This document shows, one piece after another, positions 53,443 to 61,189 of a stretch of DNA of 64,000 bases. The DNA is from Candidatus Mailhella excrementigallinarum. Lineage in GTDB: Bacteria > Desulfobacterota > Desulfovibrionia > Desulfovibrionales > Desulfovibrionaceae. The translations under genes and the position numbers were made by a program. Numbering within the stretch: position 1 is the stretch's first letter; the number at the start of each line of letters is the position of its first letter. The stretch covers positions 124,001 to 188,000 of the forward strand of contig CALUUZ010000002.1 in assembly GCA_944324075.1 (NCBI GenBank). The letters are read 5' to 3'. Under the pieces are notes generated by a model. That model was given only the letters and a program-made list of their open reading frames with translations. It did not search any database and was not told the origin of the DNA.

Positions 53443-53623
53443 CAAAAATTCCTTTGTGGTTTGAAAGTTCCCCCTTCAGGGGGAAAAGAGCGGTTGACAC
53501 GACGGCGAAGCCGATGAAATCCTTTTCTGCAACTCCTCCCTTCAGGGAGGGGCAATCCGCACGTCTCCCGTCCGTCGGCTGCTTCAGTCAGTCGGCGGAT
53601 GTGGCGACTGTGGATTGAAACAT
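53440..53623 (+). repeat. family B repeat, copy B2 (184 bp)
   Basis: Starts CATCAAAAATTCCTTTGTG and ends GTGGATTGAAACAT, as does B1; about 17 substitutions and no net length difference between the two by eye. On the minus strand it is the leader of the flavodoxin gene, containing CCCCTTCAGGGG-type and CTCCCTTCAGGGAG hairpins, and its edge supplies the ribosome-binding site and start codon. The further 147 bp to hutX (53624-53770) show only a GCGGGC/GCCCGC hairpin near 53718. Confidence 0.88.
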
Positions 53624-53770
53624 GGAGATGCTCCTTGAGTCGAAGTGTTGAATCGTGAAGGAGAGGCGCGCCGGACGAAGAGCCGTGCGCCCCGCGGGAG
53701 CCGTTCCGCCAGACTCTGCGGGCTTTTCCCGCCCGCTGCGCGGATGCGCGGCCGGACGGCAGGGGCCGCG

Positions 53771-54280
53771 TCATGCCTTGCCGAACTTTTCCTTCAGCGC
53801 AAGGAAGGAGTCGCGCGCGGCGGGGATAATCCGGTGGTGTTCACGCCCGACATATATGGAGAACATGACTTCCCCGCCGCTGTGGAAGAACTGCACGGAG
53901 TGGCTTTCCTTTCCCATGAAGGGCATGGAGAGAAAACACATGCAGTCCAGTTCGTCCAGCTTGAGATGCCCGCCCAGCGGGGCGTCTCCGAACAGGTTGA
54001 AATAGCCGTGGCCATGTTTGCCGGGCACGAGGGCGCTCCTGATTTCAAACACGCAGCCCATGTGCTGTACAATGACCGTGGCGCTCGGCCATGTGGCCAG
54101 GCCCGCCCATATGTCGTTGAAGGACGAGGCCGGGGCAAAGGCCCGCATTTCGTCCGGCAGGGCGCGCACTGCCTCCAGTTCGGTGACGCCGAAACGTCCG
54201 GCCAGGGTTGCGGGCATGACGGGTCCCTGGCTTTCGGTCAGGGCTTCGGCCACGCGGGCGCGCAGTTCTTCGCGGTTCAT
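53771..54280 (-). CDS. hutX: cytoplasmic heme-binding protein HutX/ChuX family
   Basis: Takes up imported heme in the cytoplasm and passes it to degradation enzymes. 169 residues with the family pattern: LAGRFGVTELEAVRALP, VIVQHMGCVFEIRSALVPGK, HGYFNLFGDAPLGGHLKLDE, SMPFMGKESHSVQFFHSGG and MFSIYVGREHHRII. AGGAG lies nine bases before the ATG. It follows the ECF ATPase gene by 111 bp and precedes the flavodoxin, from which it is separated by repeat B2. Confidence 0.93.
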   Translation of the reverse strand: MNREELRARVAEALTESQGPVMPATLAGRFGVTELEAVRALPDEMRAFAPASSFNDIWAGLATWPSATVIVQHMGCVFEIRSALVPGKHGHGYFNLFGDAPLGGHLKLDELDCMCFLSMPFMGKESHSVQFFHSGGEVMFSIYVGREHHRIIPAARDSFLALKEKFGKA

Positions 54281-54301
54281 GTCGGTTCTCCTTTGTCTGT
54301 C

Positions 54302-54370
54302 AGGGTATTCCGCTCCGGATTCGGAGCCTGGCGCCGCAGGCGGATTGCTGCGGCATCGGATATGGGGAGC
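54302..54370 (-). repeat. family A fragment between the ECF ATPase gene and hutX
   Basis: Short and diverged: TCCGCTCCGGATTCGGAGCC, GCCGCAGGCGGATTGCTGCGGC. It keeps the core hairpin but neither terminus. Confidence 0.4.
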
Positions 54371-54391
54371 TTCGCGTTCAAGGCGGGTATG

Positions 54392-55831
54392 TCATGGGAC
54401 GGGCCGAGGTAATCCGGCGGGGGAACCTGTGTCCCGCGCGGCGGGAAACGGCAGCCGCAGCGCGCTGGAGCAGGCCCGTTCCATAAGTTCAAGATCGTGG
54501 GTGATGACCAGCGCGCACACGCCCTGCGCGGCGACATCTTCCAGCGCATCGGCTATGCGGCGCATGTTCAGGCCGTCCAGCCCGCTGGTAGGCTCATCCA
54601 GAATGAGTACGCCGGGGTGCTTGGCAAAGGCGCAGGCTATGACCAGCCGCTGTTTTTCCCCGCCGGAGAGGGATTGCGGATGCCGCTCCGCAAGCTCTTC
54701 CAGCGCGAACATGCCGAGCAGACGCGCCGTCTCTTCCCTGCCGCGTCCGGCAAGCGCGAGACAGCACTCGATTTCGGCCCGCACGCTTTTCATATGCAAC
54801 TGGTAGTCGGCGTTCTGGAGGACCACGCCGGTCTTTGCCGCGAGTTCGCGCGGGGAGAGTTCCCGGCCGTCGGCGAAAAACGCGCCGTCAAGCGGCTTGT
54901 TCAGACCGGAGAGCAGCCGGGCAAGGGTGGTCTTGCCCGTGCCGTTGTCGCCGATGAGCGCGACGACGCCGGAATCCAGCCCGAAGGATGCCCCGTCATA
55001 CAGGAGGCTGCTTTCTTTCCAGCCGAAGCGCAGATTTTTCGCTTCGAGGACAGGCGCGGCAGGGAAGGCGGCGGGCGGAAGAGTCGTCCGCGGATCGCTT
55101 ACCCTGTCGGCCCGCAGGCCGCAGGTTTCGCGCAGGGCGGCGTCGCGCAGCAGGGAAAAATCGCCCTCTTCTGCCACGCGTCCGCCGCGCATGACCATGA
55201 CCCTGTCCGCCACGCCGTCCAGCCAGTACAGCCGGTGATCCACCACAAGGATCGCCAGCCCGGATTCCTTGAGCTTCAGCAGCATGTCGGCCAGATCGCG
55301 GGTGGATTCCGGATCAAGGTTGGCGGTGGGTTCATCCAGCACCAGCGCGGGCGGGTCCTGAAGCAGGAGCGAAGTCAGCCCGACCTTCTGCTTCTGCCCT
55401 TCGGAAAGCTCGTGAATGGCGGAATCAAGAATGTGCGTGATGCCGAGTTTCCCGGCCTTGCGCATGATTCCTGCGCGGATATCCTCCGGAGCCATGCCCC
55501 GCCATTCCAGGGCAAAGGCCAGGTCATCCTCCACATTGAGCGCGAAGAACTGCTGTTCCGGATCCTGGAACAGGGTTCCCATGCGCCGCGCGATATCGGG
55601 CAGGGAGAGCGCCGCCGTGGAATCTCCCCCCAGCGTGACCTTCCCTTCAAGGGCGCCCCGGTAATATTTGGGGCACAGGCCGTTGGCCAGGCGGATCAGG
55701 GTGGATTTGCCGCATCCGCTAGGCCCGGTGCACAGCACAAGCTCGCCGGGACGGACGGAGAAACTGATGTCGTTCACGGCGGGGCGGCTCTGGAAAGGAT
55801 AACGGTAGGTGACGTGATCGAAGCGGAGCAT
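54392..55831 (-). CDS. ECF transporter tandem ATPase (fused A and A' subunits)
   Basis: 479 residues, two ABC ATPase modules in one chain. First half: Walker A GPSGCGKST, Q-loop FQDPEQQFF, signature LSEGQKQK (a variant), Walker B LVLDEPTANLD, switch VVDHR. Second half: GDNGTGKTT, LQNADYQLH, LSGGEKQR, LILDEPTSGLD, ITHD. The FQDPEQQF and LQNADYQL segments are typical of CbiO/EcfA ATPases. Starts with a one-base overlap (TGATG) on the T-component gene. Supplies energy for the importer encoded by this and the next two entries. Confidence 0.92.
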   Translation of the reverse strand: MLRFDHVTYRYPFQSRPAVNDISFSVRPGELVLCTGPSGCGKSTLIRLANGLCPKYYRGALEGKVTLGGDSTAALSLPDIARRMGTLFQDPEQQFFALNVEDDLAFALEWRGMAPEDIRAGIMRKAGKLGITHILDSAIHELSEGQKQKVGLTSLLLQDPPALVLDEPTANLDPESTRDLADMLLKLKESGLAILVVDHRLYWLDGVADRVMVMRGGRVAEEGDFSLLRDAALRETCGLRADRVSDPRTTLPPAAFPAAPVLEAKNLRFGWKESSLLYDGASFGLDSGVVALIGDNGTGKTTLARLLSGLNKPLDGAFFADGRELSPRELAAKTGVVLQNADYQLHMKSVRAEIECCLALAGRGREETARLLGMFALEELAERHPQSLSGGEKQRLVIACAFAKHPGVLILDEPTSGLDGLNMRRIADALEDVAAQGVCALVITHDLELMERACSSALRLPFPAARDTGSPAGLPRPVP

Positions 55832-56637
55832 CAGTGCATGCCTCCCATGCCGCCTCTGCCCGGCGGAATATCGGAAAGCGTGATCTGGCAGAGCGCGGCG
55901 GCTCCGGCCGCGGCCAGAGCCGCCAGCACGAAAAGCGTATCGCTCCGCGTCCAGCGGGAGGCGCGGTAGGGACGCGCGCGCATGCAGGCCGTATCCGCCC
56001 GCATGCCCTTGAATTCCGCGGCGATGCCCAGTTCCTCCGAGCTGCGGAGCGAACGGAAGAGCAGCGGAATGAACAGAAAACGGAAGACCAGCACGGGATG
56101 CAGCAGGCAGTTCCGGGGTGAAAGCCGGAAGCCGCGCAGTTTCATGGTGTCGCAGACCTGCCGGATATCCTGGGCGAAGGTGGGAATGAAGCGGATCATC
56201 ACCGTGGCGGGCAGATAGACGCAGAACGGCAGCCGCAGGGACCGCAGGGCGTTGAGCAGATTCTGCACGCGGGAGGAGAAGGCCAGCGGCAGCACCACGT
56301 TGATCATCACGGCCAGCCGCAGGAACGGCACCAGCATGGAGCCGAAGTCCACCGTGGGCAGGGCGGGAACAAGCGCATGCAGACCCCGCACGCAGGCGAA
56401 GGCCAGACCGGCCATGAGCAGAAGCGCCGCGTAGGCAATCAGCAGCATGCGCAGGTTGCGCATGGTCAGGGCATAGATGAGCGACATGCCGTAGAGCACG
56501 AGCTGGGCCTCCGGCGCGGCGAGCGCTATGGTCACCATTGAGGCGAGCACGCTGACCGTCATGCGCGAGCGGACGTCCAGCCCCTGCCCGGGGAACGGGG
56601 CGGAGGAAGAAAGGCTAGCTTCTGACGATGCCTGCAT
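55831..56637 (-). CDS. ECF transporter transmembrane T component (CbiQ/EcfT family)
   Basis: 268 residues. Hydrophobic N-terminal half with about four helices and a cytoplasmic coupling region carrying two motifs in the place of the Ala-Arg-Gly boxes: MKLRGFRLSP and AAEFKGMRAD. One more transmembrane helix near the C-terminus (LFVLAALAAAGAAALCQ) and a Gly/Met/His tail (GRGGMGGMH). ATG 56637 (GGAG seven bases upstream) overlaps the S-component gene by 23 bp. Confidence 0.85.
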   Translation of the reverse strand: MQASSEASLSSSAPFPGQGLDVRSRMTVSVLASMVTIALAAPEAQLVLYGMSLIYALTMRNLRMLLIAYAALLLMAGLAFACVRGLHALVPALPTVDFGSMLVPFLRLAVMINVVLPLAFSSRVQNLLNALRSLRLPFCVYLPATVMIRFIPTFAQDIRQVCDTMKLRGFRLSPRNCLLHPVLVFRFLFIPLLFRSLRSSEELGIAAEFKGMRADTACMRARPYRASRWTRSDTLFVLAALAAAGAAALCQITLSDIPPGRGGMGGMH

Positions 56638-57196
56638 GGCGCAGCTCCCTGACGGCGCGGACGCCGGAAAAAAGTCCCATGAATGAACCCGCGTAGCCCA
56701 GCGCCACGATGATCGCCACGGGCACAAGCATGCCGGGGCTTTCGCGCAGGGTGAGCCAGGACATGCCGAGGGAAAGGATTTTGGAGGAGAGATCGTAGAC
56801 GCCCACGGCCAGCACGGGGCCCCACGGCCTGGACAGACCGCCGGCGGCGAAGGCGGCGGCTTCTCCGAGCAGGGCGCCGCCCAGCATGGAGGGCAGCAGG
56901 GTGACGCTCCCGCCGAGCAGAAGCAGGCTGACCAGCATGTTCACCAGCACGAACAGAACAAGCGTGCCCGGCGTGCGCACCTTGTACAGCATGACCACCA
57001 GCATGGTGGTGAAAATGAGATTCTTGAGCAGCAGGGTGACGGGATTGATCCCGCCCCCGGCCAGAGCGACTACCAGAGTGGAGAGCTTGGCCGCCGCGGA
57101 AAAGACGCCGAGCACGACGAGATCGTGCGCGCTCCAGCGCAATGTCCGCGCGGGGGAGAGCAGGGCGGGAGGGGAAGGAACGGGGGGGATGGGCAT
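56615..57196 (-). CDS. ECF transporter substrate-binding S component (MptD/Trep_Strep-like)
   Basis: 193 residues, about six transmembrane helices after a Pro-rich start. The stretch LYKVRTPGTLVLFVLVNMLV matches the KV.K.GTL...G pattern of MptD-type S components, membrane proteins that bind the ligand and dock on EcfT. The family is diverse and ligands are mostly unassigned. Because it sits between a TonB-dependent receptor and hutX/hutW, heme or another tetrapyrrole is the inferred ligand. Heme-specific ECF importers have been reported in Gram-positive bacteria. Start ATG 57196 with AGAGAAG ahead. Confidence 0.8.
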   Translation of the reverse strand: MPIPPVPSPPALLSPARTLRWSAHDLVVLGVFSAAAKLSTLVVALAGGGINPVTLLLKNLIFTTMLVVMLYKVRTPGTLVLFVLVNMLVSLLLLGGSVTLLPSMLGGALLGEAAAFAAGGLSRPWGPVLAVGVYDLSSKILSLGMSWLTLRESPGMLVPVAIIVALGYAGSFMGLFSGVRAVRELRHAGIVRS

Positions 57197-57220
57197 GTGG
57201 CTTCTCTTGAAGGATATCCG

Positions 57221-57279
57221 CCGGGGCGTCGTGCATACGCCCCGGTCAGATAGTGTATTTGAATTTCTTTTTCAGTCAA
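57221..57279 (-). promoter_or_regulatory. candidate promoter and hairpin upstream of the ECF genes
   Basis: On the minus strand TTGACT (57274-57279), 16-bp spacer, TACACT (57252-57257). Just downstream a 9-bp stem (CCGGGGCGT with ACGCCCCGG; 57221-57245) could terminate the receptor transcript or attenuate the ECF transcript. No T-run follows it. Confidence 0.5.
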
Positions 57280-57304
57280 TCATGTCCCGTGCGGAACTGA
57301 AAGC

Positions 57305-59383
57305 CTAGAACCGCCAGGAGAACTTGAGGTTGGCGTGCAGGCCGGGCTCATATACGGAATCGCTGAACTGGTAGGTTTTGTCAAAAATGTTCAGTACTTC
57401 CGCCGTAACCGAGTACTGGCGCTCACTGCCGAAATCAATGCCTGCGGCAAAGTTGGCCGTGGTCCAGCCGCCGTAGGTTATTGTGGAAATGCCGCTGTCT
57501 TCCTGAATGTCATCGCGGGACGCATTGGCGAAACGCGCGTAGGCGTCGGCATGGAAGAGAGTGTTTTTCGGCAGAGCCCGCTCATAGCGCAGCCCGGCCC
57601 GCCCGGTGAAGGTGGGATCCCCCACGTGGTAGGTTTCCCATGAGCCGTAATCGAATTTGCGCTTCATCCACGTCAGGGAGGCATAGGGGGTGAAGCCGCA
57701 GTCAAAGGCGTATTGCGCCGCAATTTCCAGACCGCGCGTCTTGGCGGAACTGACATTGCGGTATTCCGAAATGTCGGCGGCGGCGTCAATGGTCACATTG
57801 TCAATATAGTCTTTGGCGTCATTGTAGAAAAGCGCCGCATCCAGGGTAAATCTGCCGTTGTCGTAGCGCGCGCCGAGTTCGTAGTTGTTTGATGTTTCCG
57901 GATCAAGGTCTGCATTGGGGTAAATGGTGCCGCCCCCCATGCTGGAAAGTACATACCGCTCCTGGAGATTGGCCACGCGGAAACCCTGGGAGAACGTGGC
58001 GCGCAGTGCCAGATCGTCAATGCCCGTCCACACCAGACCGACGTTGAATACCGGGCGGGATTCTGAAGTGGAACCGGTGGAACCTGTTTCCTTCGGCCTG
58101 CTGCTCCCCATGGACGTGCGTGTTCCTTCCGCCCTGTCCATGTCTGTTTCAACCCAGGTATAGCGCATGCCGTAGTTCAGCGTGAAATCATACGGCAGCA
58201 CGCTTTCCATCTGGGCGTAAAACGCATGGGTGTCCATGGAGCCTTCATGCCTGGAAATGTCCCTGTACATGGTCATACCCATGGCTTTTAAAGTTCCGCT
58301 GGCCAGAGTGTCGGCATCAAGCGCGTCGTGATTGTAGTCATATCCCGCGACAAGGTAGTGGCTGTCGCCCATCTGCCAGTCCGTCTGAAGACCGGCTCCT
58401 GTCTGTCTGTTGATATTGTCCGCGTCGTTGACGATTTTGATGGGCATGCCGTCCACATCTACCGTATTGATCATGTGTTTCCGGCTTTCCTGCCAGAAAG
58501 CGTCGAAGCGCACACGAGCCAGATATTCCGTAAGATTTCTGGCTTCGGCGAAGAGATTGACTTTGTCACGCTTCCATTCCGGAATTTCCACGGAGAAGTT
58601 TTCATAGCCGGGTTCCATGCTCCCTGCGCTGATGCTGCTGTCGAACATGTCGACGCCGCCGCCGATGCTGAAATGCTCGCTGAAATCATACCCCAGAAAG
58701 AGACTCCCTTCCTTTTGACGGAACGAGGTATGCGGCATGTCGCCGCGCGGGGTTTTCAGCCTGTCGTGGTCCTCATAGGAGCCGCTGGCGCGGTAACTGA
58801 AACCTCCGCTGCGGCCATAGAGACCAAGGCTGCTGTTGAACCCGTCGGATGCGCCGCTGTATCCGACGCTGGCTTCTCCCTGCACAGGTTTGGTGCCGCC
58901 TTTTTTGGTGATGATGTTGACCACGCCTCCCAGAGCTTCGGAGCCGTAGAGCACGGAAGCCGGGCCTTTTATCACCTCGACCCGTTCGATCATTGAGGGA
59001 TCGATGAGAACGGCGGTACCATCCATAGACTTGTTTTCAGCGATTTTCTGACCGTCAATGAGAATGAGAACCCGGTTGGGGGATTCCCCGCGAATGGAAA
59101 CGCGCTTGAGTCCCTGACTGCCGGAGTTGTGGATCTGCACGCCGGGCACATCTTCCAGCAGTTCTCCCACGGTTCGCGCCGGGGATTTCCTGATGTCTTC
59201 CTCAGTCATCACGGACACGCTCATGGGCACGTCGTGCAGTTCCCGCGCCACACGGGTAGCCGTCACCCGCACTTCATCGGAGCGAACGGTTTCCTCCGCG
59301 GAGGCGGCTGAAGCCAGCGTCAGCACACTCGGCAGGATGAGGGCGGCCACGGGCAGTGCGTACCGCATAAATTTGAATTTCAC
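57305..59383 (-). CDS. TonB-dependent outer-membrane receptor, heme/hemoprotein type
   Basis: 692 residues. Signal peptide about 1-29 (ending ASAASA), TonB box-like DEVRVTATR at 35-43, plug domain (TVGELLEDVPGVQI, IRGESPNRVLILIDGQ, VEVIKGPASVLYGSEALGGVVNIIT) and a 22-strand barrel ending in the terminal Phe (LKFSWRF). A region reading FRVANLQERYV followed by YPNADLDPETSNNYELG corresponds to the FRAP...NPXL box of hemoglobin/heme receptors, which together with hutW next door is the basis for the assignment. Start GTG 59383 with GGGAG eight bases ahead; ATG 59368 is the alternative. Confidence 0.85.
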   Translation of the reverse strand: MKFKFMRYALPVAALILPSVLTLASAASAEETVRSDEVRVTATRVARELHDVPMSVSVMTEEDIRKSPARTVGELLEDVPGVQIHNSGSQGLKRVSIRGESPNRVLILIDGQKIAENKSMDGTAVLIDPSMIERVEVIKGPASVLYGSEALGGVVNIITKKGGTKPVQGEASVGYSGASDGFNSSLGLYGRSGGFSYRASGSYEDHDRLKTPRGDMPHTSFRQKEGSLFLGYDFSEHFSIGGGVDMFDSSISAGSMEPGYENFSVEIPEWKRDKVNLFAEARNLTEYLARVRFDAFWQESRKHMINTVDVDGMPIKIVNDADNINRQTGAGLQTDWQMGDSHYLVAGYDYNHDALDADTLASGTLKAMGMTMYRDISRHEGSMDTHAFYAQMESVLPYDFTLNYGMRYTWVETDMDRAEGTRTSMGSSRPKETGSTGSTSESRPVFNVGLVWTGIDDLALRATFSQGFRVANLQERYVLSSMGGGTIYPNADLDPETSNNYELGARYDNGRFTLDAALFYNDAKDYIDNVTIDAAADISEYRNVSSAKTRGLEIAAQYAFDCGFTPYASLTWMKRKFDYGSWETYHVGDPTFTGRAGLRYERALPKNTLFHADAYARFANASRDDIQEDSGISTITYGGWTTANFAAGIDFGSERQYSVTAEVLNIFDKTYQFSDSVYEPGLHANLKFSWRF

Positions 59384-59461
59384 AGTCTATTCTCCCTCGG
59401 AAAAACAGGTTTTCCACAAACTCCGCCGCGGAACATTCCCGCCCGGCGGAGCTCCCTCATA

Positions 59462-60967
59462 TCAGCACGCCCGGCCGGATTGCCCGGGCGCGTGTTTCAG
59501 ATAATCCAGCAGCAACTGATTCAGATTCACCTGCCAGAACTGTCCCGCCACGGTGAGCACAAGAAAATCTCCGGCCCATGTCACCAGCCCCGCCCGTTCC
59601 CACTGCTCCAGCACCGGCCTGCATATGTCGCACAGAGGCTCATCGAATTCGGACTCCAGCGCGGACAGGTTCAGCGCGCCCCTCTCCATGCCTTCCGTTA
59701 CGGCCTTGCAGAGCTTCCAGCGGGGGGCGGGCAGCACTGCCATGGCCAGGGGTTTGCGCCCTGCCTCCACGGACTCGCGCCATGCGGCGATATCGGACTG
59801 ATTCATGTAGAACGTGCCGTCGATATTGCCGCCCCCGCCGGGGCCGAAGGCGAGGCAGTGCGCGCGTCCCTTGACGTACTGGTTGTACAGGTTGCGCTCG
59901 CGCGTGGTATTCGCCCAGTGGCTGATGGACAGACGCCGCCAGAATCCCTCCTGCATGGCCTCGACTCCGGCCCTGAACATCAGGGCGCGGCCTGCCGTGT
60001 CGGCTCCGGCAGGGAGCTTTCCGTTCTCGATGGCCCGGGAGAGAGGTGTTCCCCTGTAGGTGTTGAGCTGATAGCAGTCCGCCCCGTCCAGTCCGATGGA
60101 CTGCGCCGTGGCGATGTCATCAAGCCAGCTCTTCATGTCCTGCATCGGAAAACCGTAGATGAGATCCACCACAATGGCCGCCTGATTGTAGCTCCGCAGT
60201 TTTTCGATGCGGCGCAGCAGGTCTTCGCGCGGGCACAGCCTGCCCATGGCCTGCCGGATTTTGGTGCTGAAGCTCTGGACGCCAAGGGAGAAGCGGTTTG
60301 CTCCCCCTTCAAGGCAGGCTTCCATCTTGCGCTCGTCGAAGTTGGTCAGGCGGCCTTCGACAGTGATTTCGCAGTCGTTGGCCAGCGGCAGGCGCGCGCG
60401 GATATCCCGCAGCACGCGGCGCAGGTCGTCGGCTTCAAGGGCCGTGGGCGTGCCTCCGCCAAGATATACGGCATGTACCGGCCCCTGTTCCTGCGCGGCG
60501 CGTCCCGCCCACAGGGCAAGCTCCCTGCCCAGCGTGTCCGCATAGGCGGCGCTCTCGCCGGGACGATAGGCCCTGTTGTAGAACCCGCAGTAAAGGCAGT
60601 GGGTTTCGCAGAAGGGAACATGAACATAGGCCACGCTTCTGCCTTCGCGCGGAGCGTCAAGCAGACGTTCCAGCGCGGCGAGGGCCTTGCCGCCGTTCAG
60701 CATTTCTCCGCCTGCGCCGGGATGCACGGCAATCTTGCCGTCAAAGGCGGATGTCAGAGGGTCGACGCCTTCCCTGGCAAAATAGCGCGCCATGTCTCCG
60801 CCGGGACGCTTCCCGGCGTCTCCGGCGACATGCCCCGCATGGTTGCCCTTCCGGCCGTCGGCGATCTCGCCGGAAATCCCGTCCGCATGCATGCCCTGCG
60901 CAATGTCCCCCGCGCCGGGCATGGGCATGGCGCTGTCTTTTCTCCGGCTGTCGTCCTGCAAGCTCAT
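59462..60967 (-). CDS. hutW: radical SAM heme-degrading methyltransferase HutW (ChuW/HmuW type)
   Basis: Opens the porphyrin ring without oxygen, freeing iron and giving a methylated linear tetrapyrrole (anaerobilin), as shown for E. coli ChuW. 501 residues: an unusual Gly/His-rich N-terminal 100 residues, then a HemN-like radical SAM core with the 4Fe-4S motif Cys120, Cys124, Cys127 (FCETHCLYCGF), YLGGGTPTAL, ITVEGRLTNFD and RFSLGVQSFSTKIRQAMGR, and a C-terminal region (FWQVNLNQLLLDYL) like other HutW proteins rather than coproporphyrinogen dehydrogenase. GGGAG five bases before the ATG. First gene of the locus; receptor 78 bp downstream. Confidence 0.9.
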   Translation of the reverse strand: MSLQDDSRRKDSAMPMPGAGDIAQGMHADGISGEIADGRKGNHAGHVAGDAGKRPGGDMARYFAREGVDPLTSAFDGKIAVHPGAGGEMLNGGKALAALERLLDAPREGRSVAYVHVPFCETHCLYCGFYNRAYRPGESAAYADTLGRELALWAGRAAQEQGPVHAVYLGGGTPTALEADDLRRVLRDIRARLPLANDCEITVEGRLTNFDERKMEACLEGGANRFSLGVQSFSTKIRQAMGRLCPREDLLRRIEKLRSYNQAAIVVDLIYGFPMQDMKSWLDDIATAQSIGLDGADCYQLNTYRGTPLSRAIENGKLPAGADTAGRALMFRAGVEAMQEGFWRRLSISHWANTTRERNLYNQYVKGRAHCLAFGPGGGGNIDGTFYMNQSDIAAWRESVEAGRKPLAMAVLPAPRWKLCKAVTEGMERGALNLSALESEFDEPLCDICRPVLEQWERAGLVTWAGDFLVLTVAGQFWQVNLNQLLLDYLKHAPGQSGRAC

Positions 60968-61013
60968 ATCTTCTCCCTCTCCGGATCATGGCCGGAGTGA
61001 TTTTGGTGGTTCA

Positions 61014-61039
61014 ATAAAGTTTTATTAATCAAACTTTAT
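61014..61039. promoter_or_regulatory. 26-bp near-perfect palindrome, probable operator of the heme locus
   Basis: Arms ATAAAGTTT and AAACTTTAT flank a centre that is itself ATTAAT-symmetric; 24 of 26 positions obey the dyad. It starts seven bases after the -10 of the hutW promoter, so a bound protein would cover the transcription start. An iron- or heme-responsive repressor (Fur-like, or the DtxR-type protein encoded at 50298) is inferred; it does not match the classical Fur box. Confidence 0.72.
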
Positions 61040-61046
61040 GCGTGGA

Positions 61047-61075
61047 CTTAAACAATACTTGTGAGGAAGTGTCAA
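61047..61075 (-). promoter_or_regulatory. sigma70 promoter of hutW
   Basis: Minus strand: TTGACA (61070-61075, perfect consensus), 17-bp spacer, TTTAAG (61047-61052). Start point expected near 61040, at the edge of the palindrome, giving a leader of about 70 nt. Confidence 0.78.
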
Positions 61076-61128
61076 GATTCATTTTCCGATAAACAGAATT
61101 TTCAATGAAAAAAGGAGCGGAACGCGAA

Positions 61129-61159
61129 AGCCCCGCCCCGGATGTTCCGGGGCGGGGCT
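61129..61159 (-). terminator. hairpin downstream of thiC
   Basis: A 14-bp stem (AGCCCCGCCCCGGA with TCCGGGGCGGGGCT) and 3-nt loop, 31 bp after the thiC stop codon; TTCGCG and, 15 bases on, TTTTTT follow on the minus strand. Confidence 0.65.
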
Positions 61160-61189
61160 GAAGACAGCGGAAACGAAGCGGGAGGAAAA

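Noticed and set aside
59462..60967. Oxygen-independent coproporphyrinogen III oxidase (HemN)
   Set aside because: The radical SAM core is HemN-like, but the C-terminal region and the location beside a TonB receptor, hutX and a flavodoxin fit HutW.
61014..61039. Classical Fur box
   Set aside because: The palindrome is AT-rich but does not contain the GATAATGATAATCATTATC-like hexamer pattern, so only an unnamed operator is claimed.
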